Source of the DNA: Acidobacteriota bacterium
Lineage (GTDB): Bacteria > Acidobacteriota > Terriglobia > Acidiferrales > UBA7541
Assembly: GCA_003224145.1 (NCBI GenBank)
Contig: QHYN01000228.1
Coordinates: forward strand, 1 to 34,241
Length of the DNA stretch: 34,241 bases
Direction: 5' to 3'
Made by a program: the position numbers and the translations under genes. The notes under the pieces were generated by a model. That model was not told where the DNA came from. It did not search any database and saw only the letters and a list, made by a program, of their open reading frames with translations. Position 1 is the stretch's first letter. Each line of letters begins with the position of its first letter. Positions 9,841 to 17,898 of this stretch are shown here, one piece after another.

Positions 9841-10012
9841 ATTTCCTTCCAAGAATCCTCTTCTAAGCGATCGATGGTGCTATTCGGCTCCATCGAGCTG
9901 CTTGTTCCTTTCCACTTGGACGTCGCGACCCTTCCGGCCCTGAACTAGGCTTCGCGTTTTTTCTTCATATTTGGTAAAGTGCCTCGCTATTGGAATTCCT
10001 GCCCTATTGCTC

Positions 10013-10018
10013 AGGAGG
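10013..10018 (+). promoter_or_regulatory. Ribosome binding site deciding the start of the first cluster gene
   Basis: A perfect AGGAGG sits 5 bases before the ATG at 10024. This selects that ATG over the in-frame GTG at 9979. Confidence 0.8.
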
Positions 10019-10023
10019 TCCGC

Positions 10024-10893
10024 ATGGCTAATCTTGACCTGCGCCCCTTGTCGCTCGGCGAAATCCTGGACCGGACATTTTCTCTCTATCGCCGGCATTT
10101 TGTACTCTTCCTGGGGATTACAGCCTTTCCTCATCTCTTGGTTCTTGCGCTGAATTTGGTGCAGACTATGATGACCCAAATTCCGGCCGTCCCGACTCCC
10201 TCCCCAGTGGAGCAATTGCAGGCACGGTCGGCAAGCGGTCTGATGGCTTTCGGCATTGTCGGTTTATTCGTGGGGCTGTTCGTCTACCTGGTGGCCTATC
10301 TTTTCGCACAGGGTGGGACTGTTTACGCGGTTTCCGAGCTCTACCTCGGACGCCAAACTTCAATTGGCGCGTCGCTTCGCCGAATGCGCGGCCAGCTTGG
10401 AAGCCTGTTCGGGGTTATCCTTTTGAACGGGCTGGCAGTGATGGGAGCAACTCTTTTCCTGATCATACCGGGTATCTACGTGGCCTGTCGGCTGATCACG
10501 TGCGTCCCCGCAGCTTTGCTGGAGGATCTCGGGCCCCGCGCCTCTTTGGAACGCAGTTTCAGGCTGACCAAAGGCAGCGCAGGTCGCGCCTTTGTCATTT
10601 TCCTCCTTTATTTCATCATGTTGTACGCAGCAGTTCTCCTCTTCATGTTCCCTTTTCTTTTTATGGCCGGTCTCTCTGCCAAGGAGCCAGGAACGATGCG
10701 CATGTGGCTGTCTCTAAGCCAAGTCGGAAATTTTGTCGCCGGCGTTCTGGTTAGTCCGTTCCTGACAATTGCCACCGCCGTCTTCTACTACGACTTGCGT
10801 GTTCGCAAGGAAGCCTTCGATCTGCAGGTGATGATGAATCCCAGCGGCACGATCCCGACTGGACCTGCCGGTGTTCCGACAATACTTTCCTGA
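10024..10893 (+). CDS. Integral membrane protein, GPDPase-membrane-domain type
   Basis: This 289-residue protein has about six membrane segments. The N terminus LDLRPLSLGEILDRTFSLYR is typical of the family that resembles the membrane domain of glycerophosphodiester phosphodiesterase (PF10110-like, related to DUF975); there is no phosphodiesterase catalytic domain. A cytoplasmic loop contains ALLEDLGPRASLERSFRLTKG, a sequence pattern also usual for this family. The start is set by a perfect AGGAGG. It is the first gene of the run with DUF4129, DUF4350, MoxR and DUF58 genes, with 39 bp to the next start, so probably the head of an operon. The biochemical role is not known; membership of an envelope-assembly module is inferred from context. 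Confidence 0.8.
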   Translation: MANLDLRPLSLGEILDRTFSLYRRHFVLFLGITAFPHLLVLALNLVQTMMTQIPAVPTPSPVEQLQARSASGLMAFGIVGLFVGLFVYLVAYLFAQGGTVYAVSELYLGRQTSIGASLRRMRGQLGSLFGVILLNGLAVMGATLFLIIPGIYVACRLITCVPAALLEDLGPRASLERSFRLTKGSAGRAFVIFLLYFIMLYAAVLLFMFPFLFMAGLSAKEPGTMRMWLSLSQVGNFVAGVLVSPFLTIATAVFYYDLRVRKEAFDLQVMMNPSGTIPTGPAGVPTILS

Positions 10894-10932
10894 ATTCGCC
10901 CGGCGTAGCTTTCACTGCTGCAGTAGGTGCCA

Positions 10933-11922
10933 ATGAACCGCTGTCTTTTCTGTGCTGTGATTGCACTGTCTAGTCTGTGGGGTTCCGCGGCTTTCGGGCG
11001 GGCTCAGAGGCCGCCATCAGACGCACCGCAATCTTCGGCTGGCCCTTACGACACTGCATCCTTCCTTGCGGAACTTCACCGTCTCGCAGCTGTTCTCAAG
11101 AAAAATCCTTCAACCAACGAAATGGTCGCTCTGCGCGACTCCCTTCCGCGCCGTTGGACCGTCTCCACTCCGGAATTCACCTGCTCCGTTTCCTCGGAGC
11201 CTTTGCGAAACCAGCTCACTTCGCTTTCTGCCTCGAAGGCGCTGGTTTGGGTGGACCACCTCGCCGCAGAAGTGCAAGCTTCCTCCTCGCCCCAGACGGC
11301 TTTGCCGCAAGCCCGCTCGGAGCTCAATCGCATTCTAGCCAGGGCGGAGTTCGCCGCTGTGCGTCCTCCGAGTGCATGGGACCTGCTGCGCGAACGTATT
11401 GCCGTCTGGGTGGGACGCATGCTGCTGTGGCTCTTCAGCGGCCTCGATCGTTATCCCATTGGCGGCAAGATTCTGTTCTGGCTCATTCTTCTTGGCGTGG
11501 CGGGGTGCATTGCGCTCGGGCTGTTCCGTTTCCTGGCAAGTAGGGATCGCATGGCCGCCTTGCCGCCAAGCGTGTCCCTCCCAGCATCCCGCACATGGCA
11601 AGAGTGGGTCCGCGCTGCCCGCGAAGCGGCCAGCCGCGGCGATTTTCGCGAGGCCGTTCACTCTGCCTATTGGGCAGGCATCGCGCGCCTCGAGGACGCA
11701 GGCGTCGTGCCCCAAGACCGCACTAAGACTCCACGGGAATACCTTCGCCTTGTGGCCGAGCCGGTTCCCGGCGAGCTCGCCCCAAAACTTGCTCCTCGCG
11801 AGCCGCTCGCGGGTCTAACCTCCCGCCTGGAGCGTGTCTGGTACGCCAATCGCGGCGCGGGCCCCGAGGATTTTCACGAATCCCTTCGCCAACTGGAGGC
11901 GCTCGGATGCCTCTTGGAATAG
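10933..11922 (+). CDS. DUF4129-domain membrane protein
   Basis: This protein of 329 residues has a signal peptide (ending SAAFGRAQ), a periplasmic region to about 150, one central membrane helix (about 175-195, ILFWLILLGVAGCIALGLF) and a cytoplasmic C-terminal DUF4129 domain. The domain shows the expected SRGDFREAVHSAYWAGIARL, KTPREYLRLV and SRLERVWYANRG patterns. DUF4129 is often attached to transglutaminase-like proteins and found in MoxR/DUF58 loci; its molecular role is unknown. ATG at 10933 is preferred to GTG at 10927. The stop overlaps the next gene by 16 bp, which points to coupled translation. Confidence 0.85.
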   Translation: MNRCLFCAVIALSSLWGSAAFGRAQRPPSDAPQSSAGPYDTASFLAELHRLAAVLKKNPSTNEMVALRDSLPRRWTVSTPEFTCSVSSEPLRNQLTSLSASKALVWVDHLAAEVQASSSPQTALPQARSELNRILARAEFAAVRPPSAWDLLRERIAVWVGRMLLWLFSGLDRYPIGGKILFWLILLGVAGCIALGLFRFLASRDRMAALPPSVSLPASRTWQEWVRAAREAASRGDFREAVHSAYWAGIARLEDAGVVPQDRTKTPREYLRLVAEPVPGELAPKLAPREPLAGLTSRLERVWYANRGAGPEDFHESLRQLEALGCLLE

Positions 11923-13097
11923 CCGCTTCCGACCGCAAGCTTCTGTTAATCGGTGGGAGTCTGCTCGTCCTCATGTTAGCGGCCAGCGTCATTCTTTCCC
12001 CGCCTGGTGACCAGTTGAATTCACCGGTTCCCTCCACCTATTCCACCGAGTCCGCTGGCGCACAAGCCGCTTACCTTTTGCTTTCGCAACTTCACTATCC
12101 GGTCCGTCGCTGGGAAGAGTCGCCCACTGAATTGCTCCCAACTTCTACCGGCATCCTGCTGATCCTCGCCGAACCAATGCAATTCCCCAGCGCCAAAGAG
12201 CGCAAAGCTCTTGCGGATTTTGTGCAAGGCGGCGGGCACGTCCTCTTCACTGGCCCAAGCATCGGCGCTTTTTTCTCGGATGTGGATGTTTCTCCAACTC
12301 CGCCGGATCCTGGCTGGAAGTCCTTCACGCCCAGCATTCCGAGCCATATCGCTCGAGGCGCCGCGCATGTCACCATCCAGCCGCAAGCCTATTGGGGCCG
12401 CCTCAACGAATCCCAGCTTGTACTCTATGGAGAGGGCGATTCAGCGGTGATTGTCACTTGGAACGTCGGTCATGGACAGGTGCTTTGGTGGGCAGGCTCG
12501 ACGCCGCTGAGCAATGCGGGAATCACCCGCCAGCAAAATCTTGCCTTCTTCCTCAACTCCGTTGCGAGATGGTCTTCCGCGCACCCCTACCAAATCGATT
12601 GGGATGAGTATTTCCACGGCCAACGCAGCTCTTTGTGGAGTTACTTTGGGAAGACTTCGCTCGTCTGGGGTATCTTCCAATTAGGCGTGCTGGCGGCCGC
12701 TGTTTTGTTTAGCTTCAGCCGCCGCAGTGGTCCGGTTTATCTTCCCGCCGGCGATACGCGCTTGTCTCCGCTCGAGTTCGTCGATACATTGGGCGGCTTG
12801 TACGAGCGCGCGGGGGCGGCGTCCTCGGCGGTCTCCATTTCCTACTTGCGCCTTCGCTCTTTGCTGATCCGGCAACTCGGCTTGCCGTCGAAGACGCCTG
12901 ATGCCGAACTAGGCCAGGCCGCCGAGCAACGCCTCGGTTGGAAGAACCAGGGAATCGCTGATCTGCTCCAGCGGGCCGAGGCTTGCAGCCGCATGGATAA
13001 GCTCTCACCTCGCGAAGCTTTGAGTCTTGTTCAGAAGCTGGAGCAGCTGACAGCGCGCTTGAGCCCTCGCGCGCCATCCGGTCGGGAGAAAAACTAA
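11907..13097 (+). CDS. DUF4350-domain membrane protein
   Basis: This 396-residue protein has an N-terminal anchor (about 11-30) and a DUF4350 domain at about 45-230, a Rossmann-like fold resembling a class I glutamine amidotransferase. It shows the early ESAGAQAAYLLLSQL, the strand TGILLILAEP and FVQGGGHVLFTGPS. A second membrane helix lies at about 250-270, followed by a cytoplasmic helical tail (KTPDAELGQAAEQRLGW) of the type often joined to DUF4350. Its ATG overlaps the end of the DUF4129 gene by 16 bp and has GGAGG seven bases upstream. It sits two bases before MoxR. No catalytic triad can be named with confidence, so it may be a ligand-binding or scaffolding domain. Confidence 0.85.
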   Translation: MPLGIAASDRKLLLIGGSLLVLMLAASVILSPPGDQLNSPVPSTYSTESAGAQAAYLLLSQLHYPVRRWEESPTELLPTSTGILLILAEPMQFPSAKERKALADFVQGGGHVLFTGPSIGAFFSDVDVSPTPPDPGWKSFTPSIPSHIARGAAHVTIQPQAYWGRLNESQLVLYGEGDSAVIVTWNVGHGQVLWWAGSTPLSNAGITRQQNLAFFLNSVARWSSAHPYQIDWDEYFHGQRSSLWSYFGKTSLVWGIFQLGVLAAAVLFSFSRRSGPVYLPAGDTRLSPLEFVDTLGGLYERAGAASSAVSISYLRLRSLLIRQLGLPSKTPDAELGQAAEQRLGWKNQGIADLLQRAEACSRMDKLSPREALSLVQKLEQLTARLSPRAPSGREKN

Positions 13098-13099
13098 CC

Positions 13100-14047
13100 A
13101 TGCAATATCTTTCTGCCTTAGCGACGCAAGTCCGCGCCGAACTTTCCAAAGTCATCGTCGGTCAGCGAGAGGTCGTCGACCAGCTCCTGCTTGTCCTCGT
13201 CTGCGGCGGTCACGCCGTGATGGAAGGCGTTCCTGGTCTCGCCAAGACGCTCGCCGTTAAAGCGCTGGCTCGTATTTGTGGTCTCGGCTTCCAGCGCGTC
13301 CAGTGCACCGCGGACTTGATGCCCGCTGACGTCACGGGAACCAACGTCTTCAATCTCAGCAACAGCACATTTTCTTTGCATCGCGGTCCCGTGTTCACGG
13401 ATTTGCTGCTGGTTGACGAAATCAATCGCACCTCACCGCGAACCCAGGCGGCGCTCCTCGAGGCCATGGAAGAGCACCAGGTCACCATCGACGGCGTGCG
13501 CTATCCCTTGTCCGAAAACTTTACCGTTCTCGCCACGCAAAATCCCGTCGAGTTCGAGGGCACCTATCCCCTTCCCGAGGCCCAGCTCGACCGCTTCCTC
13601 CTCAAGATTCGCTTCGGCTATCCTTCGGCTCAGGAAGAGATGCAAATTCTCTCGCAGTATGAAAAAGGATTCGACCCCAGGCGGCTCTCCGAAATCCCCA
13701 TGACGTCGCTGGATTCCGGGCTGCTTCCTGCGGCCCGCCGCGAAAGCGAAAGCGTGCGTGTCGAGCCCGCGCTTCATTCCTACGTGGTGTCGCTCGTGCG
13801 CCGCACGCGCGATTGGCCGGCCATTTCTCTCGGTGCCAGTCCGCGTGCTGCCGTCGGTCTATTTTTTGTGGCCCGCGCTCTCGCCGGAATGGATGGGCGG
13901 GATTACCTTCTGCCGGACGATGTGAAAGCCGCGGCGCTCCCTGTTCTGCGACATCGCCTCCTGCTCAAACCTGAAGCTGACCTCGAAGGTCTGACTACCG
14001 ATCAGGTCATCACTCAGGTGATAGCCGCCGTGGAAGTGCCGAAGTGA
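13100..14047 (+). CDS. MoxR-family AAA+ ATPase
   Basis: This 315-residue protein is a typical MoxR ATPase. The Walker A loop GVPGLAKT is at residues 43-50 and the Walker B LLLVDE at about 102-107, followed by the family-specific INRTSPRTQAALLEAMEEHQ. Sensor 1 is in TVLATQNPVEFEGTYPLPEAQ, and sensor 2 in the C-terminal lid at SLGASPRAAVGLF. MoxR proteins are hexameric chaperones thought to activate or assemble partner proteins, often ones with von Willebrand A or DUF58 domains. The DUF58 gene is directly downstream. GGGAGAA lies nine bases before the start, and the gap from the previous gene is two bases. Confidence 0.97.
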   Translation: MQYLSALATQVRAELSKVIVGQREVVDQLLLVLVCGGHAVMEGVPGLAKTLAVKALARICGLGFQRVQCTADLMPADVTGTNVFNLSNSTFSLHRGPVFTDLLLVDEINRTSPRTQAALLEAMEEHQVTIDGVRYPLSENFTVLATQNPVEFEGTYPLPEAQLDRFLLKIRFGYPSAQEEMQILSQYEKGFDPRRLSEIPMTSLDSGLLPAARRESESVRVEPALHSYVVSLVRRTRDWPAISLGASPRAAVGLFFVARALAGMDGRDYLLPDDVKAAALPVLRHRLLLKPEADLEGLTTDQVITQVIAAVEVPK

Positions 14048-14069
14048 AGTGCGAGATGAAGGTAGCCTC

Positions 14070-15467
14070 ATGAATTCCCCACTCCCACTCGTCCCCCCTG
14101 GAATGGCGGCGCGGGCGGGGCCTCTGGGTCGCCTGCCGTTCGGCATGGGCCCGCGCTTCTTTGTTGCGCTTCTGTCGGGTTTCCTCTGGCTTGTCCCCGC
14201 ATGGTGGATACCGCAACTGATCGCCGCGATGTTGTTGTGGGATCTTCTTGCCGTTGTGGCCTTCGTCTCGGATCTGCTCCGCATGCCCAAGCCGCAACAG
14301 ATCGAGGCGATGCGTTCGTGGGAACACGCCCCTTTGCTAGCCACGCCTTGTGAAGTTACCCTTTCGATTCGAAACTTCGGGAATGGCACCATCCGCTGCC
14401 ATCTCGTCGACGAAACGCCTGCCTCCTTTCGCCATGCTCCCCCATCCCTTGAGCTGATCGTCCCCGCCGGAGTTCAGGCGCACACGCATTACCAAATTCT
14501 CCCTCGCGAACGCGGTGATATACGCCTGGGCCGTTTGTTTCTCCGGTATCAATCCGAGCTTGGCTTTGCCGAGCGTTGGGCCGCTGCGGACATCTCGCAG
14601 GTGGTGCGCGTCCTGCCGGACCTCCAGCAGGCGCGTCAGCACGCGCTCTACTTGATCCGCAGCCGCCAGGTCGAAATGGAAAAGCGCCGGCACCGCCAGC
14701 GTGGACATGGCCGCGAATTCGAGAGTCTCCGTGACTATCGCCAGGGCGACGACGTGCGCGACATCTGCTGGACCGCCACCGCACGTCGCCACCAGCTCAC
14801 TACGCGGGTTTTCGAAATCGAGCGCAGCCAGGCCGTATGGATCGTGCTCGACGCCGGCCGTCTTCTTCGCGCGGAAATTCAGCAGGAACAGAGCAGCCTG
14901 CGTCTTTCCAAATTGGACTATGCCGTCAACGCCGCGCTCTCGCTCGCCCAGGTCGCCACGCAATGCGGCGACCGCGTCGGCCTGCTCGCCTACGGCCATT
15001 CCATTCAACACCACGTTGCCGCCGCCCGCGGCGCGCTTCATCTCCGCACCATCGTGGACTGCCTTGCGCAGGTTCGTGCGGAAGCTTCCGAAGCGAACCA
15101 CTCGCGTGCAGCGCGCGTCTTGCTCACCGAGCAGAGCCGCCGCAGCCTTGTTGTCTGGATCACCGACTTTGCGGAAACGCCCACCACACCCGAAGTGATT
15201 GAATACGCCATGCAGATGACGCAGCGGCATCTGGTTGTTTTCTGCGCCATCAATCAGCCGGATCTGACCGCACTCGCCGAAAGCACCCCCAGCACTCCCG
15301 AGGAAATGTACCGCCACGCCGCGGCGCTCGAAATCGCCCACCGCCGCGATTTGCTCCTTCGCGGCCTTCGCCAGCGCGGCGTTTTCGCCTTCGAGCTCGT
15401 TCCCGGCTTGCTGGCATCTTCTCTTGTGAATCAGTATCTGGACATCAAGGAGCGGAATCTGCTTTAG
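14070..15467 (+). CDS. DUF58-domain protein (vWA-like partner of MoxR)
   Basis: This 465-residue protein has two N-terminal membrane helices (about 22-70) then a cytoplasmic domain. The family motif GREFESLRDYRQGDDVRDICW is at about 215-235, followed by a von Willebrand A-like segment starting SQAVWIVLDAGR, with the metal-site-like pattern degenerate (DAGR replaces DxSxS), and a later VVWITDF strand. DUF58 proteins are the usual partners of MoxR ATPases. The ATG at 14070 has GAAGGT six bases before it and is preferred to the GTG at 14049, which lies two bases after the MoxR stop. The last 23 bp overlap the 3' end of the convergent SpoIIM-family gene. Confidence 0.92.
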   Translation: MNSPLPLVPPGMAARAGPLGRLPFGMGPRFFVALLSGFLWLVPAWWIPQLIAAMLLWDLLAVVAFVSDLLRMPKPQQIEAMRSWEHAPLLATPCEVTLSIRNFGNGTIRCHLVDETPASFRHAPPSLELIVPAGVQAHTHYQILPRERGDIRLGRLFLRYQSELGFAERWAAADISQVVRVLPDLQQARQHALYLIRSRQVEMEKRRHRQRGHGREFESLRDYRQGDDVRDICWTATARRHQLTTRVFEIERSQAVWIVLDAGRLLRAEIQQEQSSLRLSKLDYAVNAALSLAQVATQCGDRVGLLAYGHSIQHHVAAARGALHLRTIVDCLAQVRAEASEANHSRAARVLLTEQSRRSLVVWITDFAETPTTPEVIEYAMQMTQRHLVVFCAINQPDLTALAESTPSTPEEMYRHAAALEIAHRRDLLLRGLRQRGVFAFELVPGLLASSLVNQYLDIKERNLL

Positions 15468-16422
15468 CCGTCTTGGTTTTCGGCCGCCCGAATAGGAACA
15501 GGTAGGTCAACAACGCCGTGAACAGCGCACCCGCGAGAGCGAACTTCACTGCTACTGGCGCCTTGCTCGGTGAAAAAAATCCTTCGATCACCCCTGCGAC
15601 CACCAGCATCGGAATCGTACCCAGCAGCAGCCGAGCTCCGCGGCCCCCTGCCCTCGCCAGCGACGCCCGCCGCGGCAACAGCCCGGGAAACAGCAGCCCG
15701 CGCGCGATTTCCAGTCCGGCGCCTCCCGCGATGAAAATCGCGGGCAGCTCCAGCACTCCGTGCGGTGCGACAAAGCTCCATAGTTGTAATGCCATTCCCG
15801 CCCGCCACGTCGCTGCCCCGATTACCCCGATCAATAATCCGTTCATCGTCATCATCCAGATCGTTCCGAGTCCCGCGGTAATTCCCATCGCGAAGGTGGC
15901 GAAAGCTACGGCGAGATTGTTGGTCATGATGCCGGAGGAGGCGACTGGTTTGATGGTGACAATGGAATCCGTCCACATCTTCCGCTGTTCGATCGTCTCC
16001 ATCATGTGCGGGCCCAGCAATCGATGAGCAAATCCGGGATCGTGAATCGTGATGATGCACGCCGTCAGTCCCGCGGCCGCGAAGATCGCCAGGGCCAGCA
16101 GTGTCTGTAGCAGCGTGTCGCGAAACACTTCGGGATACGTTTCTGTATAAAAGCGTACGATCCCGCTGACCTTGGGCTTGTGCCCCATGTAAATTAAATT
16201 GTGGCTGCGGCCAAGCAATTGGTTCAGATAGGCTGCGAGCTGCTGATTCGCTGCGTCCTCGCGCACGGTCGCGAGGTCGGATGCCGTTTGGCGATATAAT
16301 AGGCCTAGCTCCTGTAATTCACTGTGGCTGAGCGCGGCCACGCCGCGGCTCGATCTCTGCACGAGCTGTTCGAGCCGCGCCCAGTAAGGTTTTCGCTTCT
16401 CCAGCCACCGAATGGATATCAT
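15445..16422 (-). CDS. SpoIIM-family (stage II sporulation protein M-like) membrane protein
   Basis: This 325-residue protein begins with a soluble helical part (residues 1-100; RWLEKRKPYWARLEQLVQR and GLLYRQTASDLATVR are characteristic), then has five or six membrane helices. The conserved core GLGTIWMMTMNGLLIGVIGA and FVAPHGVLELPAIFIAGGAG identifies the SpoIIM fold. In Bacillus SpoIIM works with peptidoglycan hydrolases; in non-spore-formers such proteins accompany DUF58/MoxR genes with unknown function. It is on the strand opposite its cluster and overlaps both neighbours: 23 bp tail-to-tail with DUF58 and 11 bp head-to-head with RDD. No ribosome binding site is seen, but the N terminus matches family members well, so the ATG is likely right. 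Confidence 0.92.
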   Translation of the reverse strand: MISIRWLEKRKPYWARLEQLVQRSSRGVAALSHSELQELGLLYRQTASDLATVREDAANQQLAAYLNQLLGRSHNLIYMGHKPKVSGIVRFYTETYPEVFRDTLLQTLLALAIFAAAGLTACIITIHDPGFAHRLLGPHMMETIEQRKMWTDSIVTIKPVASSGIMTNNLAVAFATFAMGITAGLGTIWMMTMNGLLIGVIGAATWRAGMALQLWSFVAPHGVLELPAIFIAGGAGLEIARGLLFPGLLPRRASLARAGGRGARLLLGTIPMLVVAGVIEGFFSPSKAPVAVKFALAGALFTALLTYLFLFGRPKTKTAKADSAP

Positions 16423-17227
16423 GTCTTCGGATCAGCCTGATTCCGGCAGCCCTCTCGGTTCATTCGCCGACAAGCTTACCATTGAAACTCCGGAGCAAAC
16501 TGCGCTGGAGTTTGCCGTCGCAGGCATTGGCAGCCGCTTTCTCGCCCTCGCACTCGACACCCTGATTCAAATGCTGGTTGGCTTCGTCGCCTTGTTTGGG
16601 GGGATCTTCGTGATCAGCCTCATTTCTGCTGCCATGCCGAAGGCCGGAATGTGGGGCGCCGCGATTCTTATCCTGTTCTTCTTCCTCCTTTATTTCGGCT
16701 ATTTTGCTCTCTTCGAGATTATCTGGAATGGCCAGACCCCCGGCAAACGCAAAGCGGGCATTCGCGTGATCAAGGATTCCGGCCGCCCGCTCACTCCGGC
16801 GGAATCCATCGGGCGAAATCTCATGCGCATTGTCGATTGGCTGCCGGCGTTTTATGCGGTGGGCATGGTCAGTGCGATTCTGACCAAAGAAAACAAGCGT
16901 CTTGGCGACCTCGTCGCCGGATCCCTTGTGGTTCGCGAATCCTCTTTCAGTACTTTGAAGCCCGCCTGGCAAACCGCTGAGATGCCCGCTGCTCCTGGGT
17001 TTTCTCCCGTGGGCGCCGATCGCCTCTCACCCGAGGAATGCGCGCTCATCGATTCCTATCTCAATCGCCGCCTCGACCTCGAGCCCAGCGTGCGATTCCG
17101 CATGGCCGACGAAATCTTGGGCCGCCTCAAATCAAAACTTACGCTGCCCGCGGAAGGCATGCTCTCATCCGACAGGATTCTTGAGGCGCTTGCGTACGAG
17201 CGCCGCGCTAGTGGCCGCTACAGCTGA
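16412..17227 (+). CDS. RDD-family membrane protein
   Basis: This 271-residue protein has a short N-terminal tail, then SRFLALALDTLIQ (the Arg and Asp of the RDD name), three or four membrane helices up to about residue 155, and NGQTPGKRKAGIRVI with the conserved GxTxGK motif. The final 85 residues are cytoplasmic and helical. RDD proteins are small membrane proteins, some linked to ion transport; in this gene context the function is unknown. The start could be the ATG at 16412 or at 16421; neither has a good ribosome binding site. Its 5' end overlaps that of the divergent SpoIIM-family gene, so its promoter must lie within that coding region, or it is read through from the operon. Confidence 0.92.
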   Translation: MDIMSSDQPDSGSPLGSFADKLTIETPEQTALEFAVAGIGSRFLALALDTLIQMLVGFVALFGGIFVISLISAAMPKAGMWGAAILILFFFLLYFGYFALFEIIWNGQTPGKRKAGIRVIKDSGRPLTPAESIGRNLMRIVDWLPAFYAVGMVSAILTKENKRLGDLVAGSLVVRESSFSTLKPAWQTAEMPAAPGFSPVGADRLSPEECALIDSYLNRRLDLEPSVRFRMADEILGRLKSKLTLPAEGMLSSDRILEALAYERRASGRYS

Positions 17228-17288
17228 AACACGCGTCCCCGTGTCCTCCCATTCCATTTTCTCCCCGCGAGTTGCGCAACTTCCCCCG

Positions 17289-17564
17289 CTACTTTTCGCG
17301 GAGAATCACTTCGCCCTGCCCCACGAGCTGGTCGTTAAGCCAGAGGCGGTATTTGTACGTGGCGGCTTTGCTGCCGGGCCGCGGCGGGCCGCTCAGCAGG
17401 CGCATGCCGGTGGGCGCCTGAAAAACATTTGATGAAAAAGGACAGCGGTTGACGTCAAACTCGACGCGCAAATTGCCCGCGTCGGAAATCCAGGAAACCT
17501 GATCACCGGGGTCAATGACCACAGCTTGCGGAATCAGTCCAACGAGTACGGGGCGTTCAGCCAT
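17289..17564 (-). CDS. Small cupredoxin-like hypothetical protein
   Basis: From the ATG at 17564 the product has 91 residues, without a signal peptide. The pattern PGDQVSWISDAGNLRVEFD followed by CPF and then GPPRPGSK and YKYRLWLNDQ suggests a small beta sandwich like a cupredoxin or Ig fold. A metal site is not evident: there is one Cys but no His in a suitable place. I recall similar short proteins as hypothetical in Acidobacteria but cannot name a family. The frame is open upstream to 17957, but that part is Arg/Ser rich and runs into the divergent desaturase gene, so it is not taken as coding. It lies tail-to-tail with the RDD gene, 61 bp apart. Confidence 0.55.
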   Translation of the reverse strand: MAERPVLVGLIPQAVVIDPGDQVSWISDAGNLRVEFDVNRCPFSSNVFQAPTGMRLLSGPPRPGSKAATYKYRLWLNDQLVGQGEVILREK

Positions 17565-17898
17565 TTTGTTTTCTCGACCGTAGACAACTGTGCAGTTCGT
17601 TGCTTCTCCAGGATCCCATGCGGTAGCGACGATAGCACATTCCGCAGACGCATTCCGCTGAGGCTGGTCATCGTGATTCTCAGGAGCCTCCCAAAGGGAT
17701 TTCGCTTTTCCACCACCGACCTGTACCTTCAGCCATCCCACGTTGCGTAACCTGTACCTCGTTGTGCTTGACCACCGCAAGGCGCAGCCGTAGACTGAGG
17801 ACGTTGATTCGTGGCGCGAAGCTCCGGCTGGATCTCCTGCGCTCGCGGAATGACGCATTTCAACAGCGTCTGAGAAATTGACGCGAAGGATTTGCCGG
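17565..17898. other. Intergenic region between the small protein and the desaturase
   Basis: This stretch of 334 bp holds no gene that I can support. The minus-strand frame of the small protein stays open through it but shows no domain-like pattern. On the plus strand it carries the desaturase promoter at 17768-17796 and a leader of about 96 bases. I see no tRNA, riboswitch-like core or repeat. Confidence 0.5.
17768..17796 (+). promoter_or_regulatory. Sigma-70-type promoter for the desaturase
   Basis: TTGACC at 17768-17773 and TAGACT at 17791-17796 are spaced by exactly 17 bp, placing the transcript start near 17803 and a leader of about 96 bases before the ATG at 17899. The -35 match is 5/6 and the -10 match 4/6. 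Confidence 0.5.

Noticed and set aside
9889-9900. TCGATGG...CCATCGA inverted repeat region after the 141-residue protein, considered as a terminator
   Set aside because: Long loop of about 12 bases and no following T-run; support was too weak to list.
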